DNA from: Tieghemiomyces parasiticus
Lineage: Eukaryota; Kickxellomycota; Dimargaritomycetes; Dimargaritales; Dimargaritaceae
Assembly: GCA_027575765.1 (NCBI GenBank)
Contig: JANBPT010001221.1
Location: 1 to 12,174, forward strand
Length of the DNA: 12,174 bases
Reading direction: 5' to 3'
The notes below the pieces were generated by a model, which saw nothing but the letters and a program-made list of their open reading frames with translations, was not told the DNA's origin and did not search any database. The translations under genes were made by a program, and so were the position numbers. This document shows, piece after piece, positions 1-8,227 of this stretch (position 1 is the first letter of the stretch; every line of letters starts with the position of its first letter).

Positions 1-1112
1 AGGGTACAGTTGTCCCACATGCAGGCGGCCTCACCGTTGTCGCGGTCATTGTCATCTTCCTCGGTGTGGGCCGAGAGCCGGTGGGCATCGTGCGTGTCCG
101 TAGGTTGGGCCGCCTTATGGTAGTGATCGTGATCGGGGGTGAGAGAGTGGGCACGCTGGGTGGCGCGGTCTCCCATGACGGCATCGTCGTCGATTTCCAT
201 CCGGCTGGCATTGCTACTACTGGCGACGGAGTGGCGGTGGAAGAAGCCGTGGTGGCCCGCCACCGACCCGCTGTAGGTGGTGCCACTGTACATGGAATCG
301 GTATCAGAGTTGGGATTGGTTTCAAGGATGCTGCCCTCCCGGCTCGTGAGCACGTTAAAGGGGAACTTGCGTTCTTGGTTACCACAGGGCTGGGGCTCGG
401 CTGACGTGTGCCGACGCTGGCGGATGGGGTCCAGGCCGATGGTACTGGGGAGTTTTTCGACGGCTGAGTCGTCAGGGATGGAAGGAACGGTGCGGTCTAA
501 CGTGAGGGCGTTCAGGGCGGGACTCTGGTCGGCGGCCATGGGGATGATGGCGGCACCGGTAGCGGTCGGGTCGAACCCGTAGTTTTGCATGAGGCTGGTG
601 TGGTTGATGATCGGGTAGGCGGTTGTGCTGTCGGAAGTGGTGCAGGAAGGGTCAGCCTCAGCGGTGGCGGTCTTGGGGGGTGCAGAGGATAGCGGACTGT
701 GGACGAACCGGATCTGCGGGGGGACGGATGCGTTCCGCTGGATGGCGTTGGCGTGATCAGAGGTACTCAGGCTGAGCATCTTGGCTGTCTGGCCGGTGGG
801 AAAAGGAGAGTGGCCGTGGAGCATGAAACTTGTGCGGGGGTCCTGGGAGAGCTGGGCGAGCAGGCTGGCGCTACCAGGGTAGTGGATAGTGAGGGAGGAC
901 TTGAGGGGTTCGCCAGCTGAAAATGATAGGTGAGTCGAGCCTTCGGTGGCGGTGGAGTTTACATTGTCGGTCGGAAGCGTAATGAGTTCGTTAAATTGCT
1001 GCTCGGCGGTATGGGAACTGGATTGTGGAGAGAGGAGCGATTTGAGGGTGAAACCGTGGTTGGTAGTGACGGCATCTGGAGATAAGGGCATTTGAGATGA
1101 AAATGGGTTCAT
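1..1112 (-). CDS. N-terminal part of a probable C2H2 zinc-finger transcription factor (runs off left edge)
   Basis: Reading the minus strand from the ATG at 1112-1110 gives 370 codons with no stop up to the window edge, so the gene is cut and its 3' part is missing. The start has A at -3 (AAGGATGA). The product begins MNPFSSQMPLSP and is a long Ser/Thr/Pro/His-rich, low-order region, typical of fungal regulator N-termini. Residues about 326-361 are rich in His and Asp/Glu (DHDHYH, then EEDDNDRDNGE). The last visible residues are CMWDNCT, with Cys364 and Cys369 in C-x4-C spacing and a Trp two residues after the first Cys. That is how GLI/ZIC/PacC-type C2H2 fingers begin, so nuclear DNA binding is likely, but the histidines lie outside the window. 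No intron is needed in the visible part. Plus-strand ORFs over this interval are its antisense shadow. The coding call is firm; the zinc-finger call is moderate; the family and target genes are unknown. Confidence 0.78.
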   Translation of the reverse strand, partial: MNPFSSQMPLSPDAVTTNHGFTLKSLLSPQSSSHTAEQQFNELITLPTDNVNSTATEGSTHLSFSAGEPLKSSLTIHYPGSASLLAQLSQDPRTSFMLHGHSPFPTGQTAKMLSLSTSDHANAIQRNASVPPQIRFVHSPLSSAPPKTATAEADPSCTTSDSTTAYPIINHTSLMQNYGFDPTATGAAIIPMAADQSPALNALTLDRTVPSIPDDSAVEKLPSTIGLDPIRQRRHTSAEPQPCGNQERKFPFNVLTSREGSILETNPNSDTDSMYSGTTYSGSVAGHHGFFHRHSVASSSNASRMEIDDDAVMGDRATQRAHSLTPDHDHYHKAAQPTDTHDAHRLSAHTEEDDNDRDNGEAACMWDNCT

Positions 1113-1288
1113 CCTTGCGTATGAAGAGTGTGCGTGTGTGTGAGGAGGGGGGGTGGGAAACGAAGGGGTCTGTGCGCAGAATCAAGGGGAGGGGGGTTGC
1201 GTAAAAATGGATCGGTGCTAATTTGAAACAGTTCGCAGGTCAATATATGCAAGGGTCGAGGAGAGGAAACTGCACCTGAAACGTCAAG

Positions 1289-1295
1289 TTATATA
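1289..1295 (-). promoter_or_regulatory. TATA box of the zinc-finger gene
   Basis: On the minus strand this reads TATATAA, 177 bases upstream of the ATG at 1112. The same heptamer precedes the Vip1-like gene at 9626-9632. The transcription start would be expected about 30 bases downstream, giving a C/T-rich leader of roughly 150 bases. The motif and its position are seen; its use is inferred. Confidence 0.45.
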
Positions 1296-1403
1296 CAGAG
1301 TGAGGGGATTATAATGCTGAATAGTTTCAAAAATAGATACACAGAGACCAAGTGACTAGCAAGTCGGCAATGTTTTGTGAGTCGGGTCGGGTGAAAATGG
1401 TAA

Positions 1404-1424
1404 GGGAGGAGAGGGTGGGGCGGG
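1404..1424 (+). other. G-quadruplex motif beside an AT microsatellite
   Basis: Four G-runs lie within 21 bases with loops of 6, 1 and 1 bases (GGG, GGG, GGGG, GGG). This fits the usual G3+N1-7 quadruplex pattern. It lies about 290 bases upstream of the zinc-finger ATG, on the strand that is the template for that gene, one base away from the (AT)10 repeat. Confidence 0.5.
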
Positions 1425-1425
1425 A

Positions 1426-1446
1426 ATATATATATATATATATATA
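1426..1446. repeat. (AT)10 microsatellite
   Basis: Perfect alternation of A and T over about 21 bases, read directly. It lies upstream of the TATA box of the minus gene and is flanked by G-rich DNA. Confidence 0.95.
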
Positions 1447-4276
1447 CAGGCGAACACGGTACGCTGTCGAGTGAGATGGCACGGGCCAGGGTGGATGGCC
1501 AAAGGAATAGGGGATAAAGGAAGGGGTGTGGCAGGGTTGATCGGGCAAACCCGTGGCTTCGGTACGGATGGGAACGGCGGGGAAGAGTAGGAACACTGAA
1601 AGGTTCGACTAGATGACGACGAGTGCGGTCCGAACGGTACTAGTACAAAAGTGAAAAAGTGAAACGGCAGACCAAGGGAAGTGGGGTTGTGGCAATGTTC
1701 GCGACAAGACTTTATCGGTATCGGTGGATAGAGAGGAGCTAAGTGTACAGTGGGATGGTGGGAGGGGGTCGGGGACGGAATGCGAAGTGTAGTGTACAAG
1801 TTGAAGAGGTAGATGCAAAGTCGGTCAGGGATATGCGCTGCTAGGGTGAGTCGTAAGGGTGGGTAGCGGGTGCAGCAAGTCAATGTGTTGGGTAAGGGAA
1901 TTATCCGACCAGGGGAAGCCGGCGGACGTGGAGGTTTATATATCTGGTGGACGAAAGCGGGAGGGCGCGACGTGGCAGTGTCGGTCGGCCAAAGGATGGG
2001 AGGATTAACATGCGTGTGGTGTCGCTCGGTACGGGGTCAATGCTGGGTGGAGAGGGTAGGTATTGTGGGCGGGGGGGGGGAGGAGGTGAGCATGAGGGGA
2101 GGCCTTCGCCTTTGTAAGGTGTATGCGCATACATGGGCAAGGCGCTCCTCTTCCCCCCTCTGCATGTGTGGATGTGTGTATTGGTCAACGGTTGGGACTG
2201 GCCTTCTTTGTGCATAGCAGAGGACGAGAGCGAGAGGGAGAGGGGGGGGGGAGAAAAAAGGGTGTGCGCCGGCGGGTGGAGAGGAGGGTGGGGGAGAAGG
2301 CGACGAATCACACCACCCTACCATCCCACTGCGCATCTGTCCTTTATGACCTGGCCATTGATGGCCGTTTTGGCCAAGACCCACCGCCAGTCTCTTCCCG
2401 TCTCGCCTGGCGTCAACCGGCGAGCTAAACGTCAGCGGCTACTGTCGACCGATTGAGGTCCCGAGCCACGGTTGATTAAAATAGATGGGGAGGGGTTGGA
2501 GTGTATGCCGTCTTACAACGGAGGGGCGACGGCCGGTATTACCAGAGCACAGCCTTACCCATGCCGGGCGGGTCGGTATGAAGAGTGGCGACTACAACGC
2601 AAACGCTGGTATATGTTCACGGGCCATCATGGCGGCTGGCTACTTGACCGGGCCGCAGGAGGTAGGTGGGTTAATGGGTGGCGATGACCCCCTTGTCCGA
2701 GCTGGAACTTGGGGTCGACACGCCGGGCAGATACAGAGGGCTGATGGCCATGCGCAGTCCCGATAAAAGCTGACGGCCGCCGTGTATCCCAAGAGCCGCC
2801 GTAACAAGCGACATGGACACATACCTGAAGGTGGTAAAACGGAAACTGTCCCGCGCAGATTCGCTAGCTTCCAGTCGCACCGTCAACGCCCTAAACGACG
2901 ACATTTATCCCACGATGAATTAGCGGGGGCAAGGGCCTGTCACGGACGATATCACTAGCGTCCCATACCAGGCGGTCCCTGAGTCGGGTGGGTGGGAGGG
3001 TGGGGAGGGGGCACGCCACAGGCCGATCCCCGTAGAGCTTCCCCCCCCCACCCTCACCCGTCTCCGCATTACCGAGTGGCACCCTCTGGCCGGCACATCA
3101 TTCTCGCTGAACCGACCGTCCCTAGCCTGTAGCGCCACGCCAGTGCATTAGACGACAAACAAGATGGCAGATTCTCTCGCCGGCGATTTTCGTCCCACCG
3201 CCCTTTTGCGCCCTTCGCCTATGGATCACCCGTAGGTGCGGCCAGGTCGTTTGTTCGCCGGGCGACCGACCATTACATCAAATCCAACGCAAAGAGTCAG
3301 AGGTGAGGCTCGGAGGAGGGTAGTAGCAGTTCGCCGGCAACGTGGGCGCCTCAGGATCCCAAAGTATGCCTGGAACCGACGGTTGCTCTATGTGCAGGCA
3401 GGGCTATAGGCTGACGGGCCCAGCTAACCCTAGTGACTATGGGATGGCGACGGTCGCCGTCGTTGGTGGCCGGTATTCATCACATTGGACCCTGGCCAAC
3501 CTCCGCATCCTTCCTCCCCAGCCACCACCCGATGGAAACGATGTCACCATAAACGGTACCCGTCACACGGACCCTAGTCTTCTCGAAACCACCCTGACGT
3601 TTGCCAGGCCTTCAGGGTCTTGTCCGGGGGGTGGCAGTTGGGAAGCTTTCCAGCACCCTGGCTGACCGGCTACCCCTGGGCTTGAGCCAGAGGAGACTTC
3701 TCCATCACTGTCCTCCTTCCCCCTCCGCCTCAGGCTGACTAGGCAGGGCATCGAATTTATGACGGCCATCGACGAAGACACAGGTGGCATGACGCCGTTT
3801 CGGCAGGGGCGATACGCATCCGAAAGCACGACTACGGCCGCCGCCGACTCAATTCCCGAATTCTAGATGTTCGCTTTCGGCCCCCCCCCCGCCGACTCCC
3901 TTGGCCGACTTTCGCAACCCCCCGTTTCCCCATATATATTTTATAGTCTGAAAAACCCCTGTCCTCGCTTAGCCGATAAGAGCACAAGGCTTCGACAGGC
4001 GGCTGGAAGAGTCCAACTCGGCACTTCTGATTGGCTTTCCCTCGTCGGAAGGCCGAGGCCGAGAGTAGACCGGTGGAGTTGGCTCGGGCCACTGGCAGCT
4101 GTGCCTCGCCCCCCTACCTCCCTCTCTCACACCTGTTGGTAGCACTGGTCGATACCTACTTATGTCTACTGACGCCCGTCGTACCACCTCGACTGCCGAC
4201 AGCCTTGACTGCAGTCTGGGCCTCTTGGTGTCCAACTCGCCTTCATCCTCCTCCTCCCTTTCTCTCCTCGGCGCAA

Positions 4277-4295
4277 ATGCCTTTTAATATCGCAG
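4277..4295 (+). CDS. Possible tiny first coding exon, MPFNIA(G/E)
   Basis: A C/T-rich leader ends in GCAAATGCC, an ATG with A at -3. After 19 coding bases (MPFNIA plus one base) comes CAG|GTAAGT at 4296, the best 5' splice site in the window. Genes for small fungal proteins often begin with such a short exon. I could not identify the next exon with confidence. One frame-compatible choice joins the tandem acceptor CAGCAG at 4456-4461 and continues to a stop at 4542-4544, giving a 33-residue Arg/Gly/Asn-rich peptide. That reading is weakened because the intron would then contain a TATATAAA box at 4446-4453. The start and donor are seen; that this is a gene is inference. Confidence 0.28.
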
Positions 4296-5563
4296 GTAAG
4301 TCTTTGCGGCCGATCGCTCTTTTTTCGTCGGGAGGCCTCGGCGACCACCGTAGGAGCTCAACGAACCAACCGGCCGCCATGTCCGCCCTTGCATTGTCGG
4401 GAGTGTGTCAATCGATCAGGCAGGGACACACCATGACCATCTCGATATATAAATCCAGCAGAGAATGAAGGGGAGAGGCAGGCACAGTCACGAGGGAGAA
4501 ATAACAACGACGGCTACGGTCGCCGTGTCAGTCTCGGCGGTTAGGGGGTCGGGGTTCTATTGACGTGGCGCGGTACTTAGATAAAACCTTCGGTAGGATA
4601 CGGCAGATAAATTATAGTCCACCCTTCACTTATAGCAAGCGATCAGACGCGTTGACTTGGTGAACAGCTACTCTTTCCAATATTGACTGTCGGTCAGGGC
4701 AAGGCCGGGCCTTGGTAACCCTGGACGTGGCTAATCCACCCACTTTTTAAGCCACCCTATATTCATTTTCCTGGCCTATTCGACATTGCTACAGCACACG
4801 GGCTGGCTACGATAACCTGTAATACCCTTCGTCATTGTCGTGGTCCTCCCCCCCTCATCCCCATTACCCGCTCGTTACTGCCTAGAAATTCCACAAATTT
4901 GCGCCACCGTTCCGTCAATGACACCTTATCGCGATTTACAGCGAGGATAAGTCTCCGACTTGAGCGCACAGGTATTCAGAAGATCGGAGAGCAAGAAAGC
5001 AGGCACGGGCGGGCAGCTCGACGGTGGTCTCCCTCCCCTCCTTTTGTTGCCGCCAGCTACCCTCCTCAGATCTCTTCTACAAAGAATTGAACATCCCGAC
5101 CGATACTCCCCCCCCTTTCTCCCTTGTTTTCAGCCACCCCATTTTATTCGACAATATTCACCCCCCCAAGTCGCTCTGGTCAAAGTCAATTACAAGACTA
5201 AATGCAGCTCGAGGCCCTTCATCCTCCCCACTTCCCCACACTGCCATTGCTGCTATCGGTATCCGGTGGGGTGGCCATGTGTACTAGAGGGTGTCTGTGC
5301 CGTCAGCCTGCCGATGCCTTGGCCTCCAAACGTTTGGGCGGCCCGGCAGTCAGCCTCAGGCCATCAGTAGGACCCGCTTGTCACATACAGCGCCCAACCC
5401 GAAGATCCAACGCAGGGCGGCCGCCGCCATTATTGGTACAGCGGCGTTGCGCTTTACTAATCAGCGATTTAGCAAGTCCTACCTCCTGACCGCCTAGCAC
5501 CGTGCCTGAAGCAGTGTGGTGGGGATCTTGCTCCTGGTGTGCATACCAGGACTAGTTGGTCGA

Positions 5564-5881
5564 ATGGAGGAGCAGACAGGACATCAGAGCGACATCCGCC
5601 ACGGTCTACCCATTCCGTCCCTGGAATTACTCGCAGCTATTGCCCCCCCCCCCCCTGTATCTACAAGCAACCCGACTGCCCTTGCACCTATCCACCACCG
5701 CTCCCCTCTTCTCCACCAAAGCACCCCCATTCTACGGACCGCAGAGCCTGACGAGTATGGGCAGAAATTGCTCTGCACCTTCCTTCGCTTGTCTCCCCTC
5801 ACTCTGAACCTATATATTAATCGGGTGGACTCTCGACAATACCTAATACAAAGAGGATCGACAACCCTATCAAAGATTTAG
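5564..5881 (+). CDS. Doubtful small ORF, hypothetical protein of 105 residues
   Basis: An ATG at 5564 opens a frame of 105 codons ending at TAG 5879-5881. The product begins MEEQTGHQSDIRHG and has a proline run encoded by a C-homopolymer around 5642-5653. It ends with a mixed stretch (FLRLSPLTLNLYINRVDSRQ) that looks more protein-like than its surroundings. I recognise no domain, signal peptide or membrane segment from the ATG onward. No TATA box lies at a convincing distance upstream. The C-run makes the frame sensitive to sequencing error. It could be an exon of a larger gene or chance. Confidence 0.2.
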   Translation: MEEQTGHQSDIRHGLPIPSLELLAAIAPPPPVSTSNPTALAPIHHRSPLLHQSTPILRTAEPDEYGQKLLCTFLRLSPLTLNLYINRVDSRQYLIQRGSTTLSKI

Positions 5882-5919
5882 GATTCACTACACTGGGGCT
5901 ATCCTTTACCTTGTTTGAA

Positions 5920-5938
5920 AGAGAGAGAGAGAGAGAGA
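5920..5938. repeat. (GA)9 microsatellite
   Basis: A clean run of alternating A and G over about 19 bases, read directly, in a region without a supported gene. Confidence 0.95.
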
Positions 5939-6464
5939 AGCGTGAAGCTAAGATGAATCTTCTGTGGCGTGCGAGAAGGCGATGTCGATGACAATGCGTA
6001 CGCCGATTACGGGCACTCCTCTCCATAACTGGCGGGCAGAGACGTCTGCGGGGGGGGCTATATTGCTTCTTTGAGGGTTAGTGATGTCCAGAGTGGTCCG
6101 CTAAAAATAGTGGCTAGTCCATCCGTTGGTGGTCAAGTTTAGCCGTGAGCGCACATTTATATATATGTGTGTGTACGTTGAAGAGAGAAGTGCCAGGGGT
6201 GTGTGTTCTATGGCTTCGCTAGAAGCGCAGTCCCTTTCACCCGAACCGGCACACATATCTAACCCGCAACCCGCAGGTGGTCCACAGTACGTTTTTTATC
6301 TGACCCAGCATACACCCGCATATATCCACGCCGAGTATCGACCGTGCACCTATCCCCGTCCCGTCGCATTGGAAAACACTCTGGACCCGAACGGCTCTAT
6401 GCAGAGCCCCCCTTCCCAATTTAGCACAAACGGCGCCCGCAGGCCTCCGGAAACTTTATAACCA

Positions 6465-6520
6465 TACTAATGGCTAGCTCGACATCTTGTATCATCCTTT
6501 CTTCTTTCATTCGCTTCTAG
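6465..6520 (+). promoter_or_regulatory. Branch point and 3' splice site of a probable 5'-leader intron
   Basis: TACTAAT at 6465-6471 matches the fungal branch consensus. It is followed by a pyrimidine tract and TTCTAG ending at 6520, 66 bases before the ATG at 6587. A possible matching donor is GTACGT at 6288, giving a 233-base intron, with a TATATATA element near 6157 as possible promoter. The donor choice is uncertain. Joining upstream ORF sequence through this intron does not stay in frame with the coiled-coil protein, so the upstream exon would be untranslated. Confidence 0.35.
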
Positions 6521-6586
6521 GGCATCTTGTCTCTACCGTCCAACTTGACACACTCCCCCTCCACCACCCACCCACCCATCCTTATC

Positions 6587-7166
6587 ATGGCGGACATCGT
6601 AGTTGAGCCCAGCGACATTGATATTCTCCAGATTGACGATGACGACGATATTTTGCCGGACTGCCTGTTCTTACAGTCGACGCGACCGGCTCCTCCATCG
6701 ACAGATGCCTTGGGTAACATTAAAGGTAAAGCGAATAGGCCAAACCTCCTCGTGTGACACGTTTTAGTTCATCGCCAGCGTAGCTCACCCCCACCAGCAG
6801 AGATGCAAGGTTCGTCGTGCTGTACTAGCAACCTACCTTGTGGCTTGGATTACCTTCGACTTCCGTTACTGGTCCACTCTCGTCTCCCATCCACCCGCCT
6901 AACCCTAACAACTCGACCCCTCATCCCTCCCTCCTTCTCCTCTGAACCCAGCAATAGCCACCAAGATGCAGCAGCTTCTAGAGCGCGCGAGCGTGCTGGT
7001 CAGGTGAGAGTAACTATTTTAGATGTTGGGTTGAATGGGGTGGGGATTCTCCCTTCGGCCTAAAGTTGATGGTATGCATTTAGTCAAGGAGTTGGACACC
7101 GTTCGATATGAGGTTTAAACGAGAAACCCTTGAGCCGCAATGTGATATCACCTCCCCCCCTCCCCT

Positions 7167-7207
<41 letters not shown>

Positions 7208-7664
7208 CGCCGCACATTCCAACGACCGTTGCAGGGAGTCCGAGTACCTCAAAACCCAGATCAGGGAGGAGCTTGACACCCGACTTAACATGCTCGCTAG
7301 ACGCGAAAAACTCCTCAACAATAAATGGGACAGTACCAAAGCCGGTGTACTTCGACTGCGTCAGGACACGGAGCGGCACCTAGTAAGGATCATATACAGA
7401 GTATATAGTGGGTGAAAAGTTAAGAGGGTGTAACGTCCCCCTCCCTCCCTCGTCCAAATAATTAATTACACATTAGCTTATATAATATTGCCACCTATTT
7501 CCCCCATCCCTACCTCCCCTGGGTGCCAATTCCCACATTCTCCACTTCCAACAAACCAACCGTTGGATTATGACTTATCCACCATCCCCTGCCATACACT
7601 CTACGCACCTCTTCCCTACACACACACACACAAAAACGAACTTTAGATGCCGCCCGATGAATAG
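6587..7664 (+). CDS. Spliced small coiled-coil protein of unknown function
   Basis: I rebuild four coding exons: 6587-6725, 6952-7003, 7235-7382 and 7647-7664, giving 118 residues. The ATG has A at -3 and G at +4 and is the first ATG after the acceptor at 6520. Donors are AAAG|GTAAAG, TCAG|GTGAGA and CTA|GTAAGG; acceptors are CCCAG, TTGCAG and TTTAG. All junctions keep one frame (phases 1, 2, 0), which chance would rarely give. Residues 1-45 are acidic (QIDDDDDILPD, 15-25) then Pro-rich. Residues about 47-113 are highly charged with regular Leu/Ile/Met/Val (LLERASVLV, IREELDTRLNMLARREKLL), an amphipathic, coiled-coil-like helix. There is no signal peptide or membrane segment. It may be a subunit of a larger assembly, but I recognise no family. 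Doubts: a 9-base microexon at 6801-6809 would add three residues; failure to use the last donor gives a stop at 7413-7415 and 123 residues. The two central junctions are the most secure. Confidence 0.62.
6801..6809 (+). other. Possible 9-base microexon inside the first intron of the coiled-coil gene
   Basis: The sequence CAGCAG|AGATGCAAG|GTTCGT has an acceptor at 6800 and a GTNNGT donor at 6810. It would split the 226-base intron into pieces of 75 and 142 bases. Nine bases keep the frame, turning KAIATK into KEMQAIATK, which still reads as helix. The donor is not consensus, so skipping it is at least as likely. Confidence 0.3.
7168..7205. repeat. (CA)19 microsatellite in an intron
   Basis: A perfect CA run of about 38 bases, read directly, preceded by a C/T tract. 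It lies inside the 231-base intron 7004-7234 of the coiled-coil gene, about 30 bases before the acceptor. A shorter (CA)7 run lies at about 7619-7632, in the next intron. Confidence 0.95.
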
Positions 7665-8099
7665 ATGCCCCATTCTTCAGTTCATCTTTTATTTCACCTA
7701 CATCACACGTACCCCCTTTCTTCCGTTCAATGACCTTGATTCAAGGTGCGGCCAAGATAATTATCTTTATCCCGTGTACCTTAGGTCTATTACACAATCA
7801 ACGGTAGCAAAATAGGGACACTCATTCTAAGAAAAACGATCACGTCACACTTTCGACCGCGATTTATATTTTTAATCTTTTATACAAAGGGAGTCATATA
7901 AATATATATAGTGGGAGATGGGGATGCTGGCCCCATTAGCTCATTGACACTGCTGCTGCGCAAGATGCGGGGAGGGGGGAGGAGGAACACCCACCTCTTT
8001 CTTCCACCGTCACCTCCGAAGCATAATGGCATCTAAAAGATAAGGTATGCGCGCATCTGGTAAGCGGGTGAGCGGAAATTCGTACACCAAGGACAACGG

Positions 8100-8105
8100 T
8101 TTATT
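8100..8105 (-). terminator. Poly(A) signal AATAAA of the Vip1-like gene
   Basis: On the minus strand this reads AATAAA, 123 bases after the stop codon at 8230-8228. The distance is normal for a fungal 3' untranslated region. Confidence 0.5.
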
Positions 8106-8166
8106 GGGATCGAGCGAATGGACTCGTGTAATGTCATGCAATAATGGGGATACCGAGTAAAGAAAC

Positions 8167-8190
8167 GGGTGGGAGGGGGGGGAAAGGGGG
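8167..8190 (+). other. G-run cluster in the 3' leader of the Vip1-like gene
   Basis: GGG, GGG, a run of eight G and a run of five G occur within 24 bases with short loops, matching the quadruplex pattern. It lies just after the stop codon of the minus gene, so the mRNA is C-rich here and the G-rich strand is the template. Confidence 0.4.
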
Positions 8191-8227
8191 TTTACTCAAG
8201 GACAGAGGAGGAGGGGGAGTCGGCAAC

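Larger units (their letters stand above)
1113..4276. other. Long gene-poor region upstream of the zinc-finger gene
   Basis: I find no supportable gene here on either strand. From about 1113 to 2330 the plus strand is strongly G/A-rich, so the minus strand is a C/T-rich promoter and leader for the gene ending at 1112. Minus ORFs here translate to Pro/Ser/His runs typical of pyrimidine tracts, for example around 1356-1883. The stretch holds an (AT)10 repeat, G-runs near 2069-2078 and 2241-2250, and C-runs near 3042-3050 and 3882-3891. From about 2330 to 4276 base composition is mixed and ORFs are short with no recognisable protein. The last part, from about 4100, is C/T-rich on the plus strand and could be the leader of a gene starting at 4277. 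Confidence 0.5.
4296..6464. other. Region with no firmly supported gene
   Basis: It contains isolated splice-like signals (donor at 4296; TACTAAT at 5455-5461 followed by an AG at 5472; TTTTCAG near 5132) and two TATA-like motifs (TATATAAA at 4446-4453, TTTATATATAT near 6155-6165), but I could not connect them into one frame-consistent gene. C-runs occur at about 5108-5114, 5160-5167 and 5642-5653. Overlapping ORFs in all three plus frames from 4899 to 5497 are poor in protein character. An intron-rich gene with very short exons cannot be excluded. Confidence 0.45.
7665..8227. other. Gap between two converging genes
   Basis: The plus coiled-coil gene and the minus Vip1-like gene end toward each other here. 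The stretch is partly A/T-rich (7860-7912, including ATATATATA at about 7901-7909) and otherwise holds 3' untranslated sequence. No ORF of interest is seen. No clear AATAAA follows the plus gene. A G-run cluster at 8167-8190 lies in the 3' leader of the minus gene. Confidence 0.5.

Noticed and set aside
567..582. tRNA B-box-like GGTTCGACCC on the minus strand
   Set aside because: It lies inside the zinc-finger coding frame, with no A box or cloverleaf around it.
66..920. Three plus-strand ORFs
   Set aside because: They are antisense to the uninterrupted minus frame that reads into C-x4-C.
917..962. 46-base intron in the zinc-finger gene (GTAAAC...TTTTCAG on the minus strand)
   Set aside because: Removing it needs an upstream frame that stops at 991-993, while the unspliced frame is open throughout.
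1356..1883. 175-codon minus ORF
   Set aside because: Its product is Pro/Ser/His/Leu runs from a pyrimidine-rich strand and an IYIYIYI stretch from the AT repeat; no domain or start support.
4979..4992. Sequence resembling a sequencing adapter (AAGATCGGAGAGC)
   Set aside because: It lacks one A of the common adapter core and has normal flanks on both sides, so chance is more likely than contamination.
4960..5370. 136-codon plus ORF and its overlapping neighbours
   Set aside because: All three frames are open by C/T-rich composition, and none shows a domain or consistent exon borders.
6126..6461. Plus ORF containing MASLEAQ... after a TATA-like element at about 6157
   Set aside because: No domain, and the plausible donors inside it (6271, 6288) do not join the coiled-coil frame. 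It may be leader sequence with an upstream ORF, but I cannot support it as a gene.
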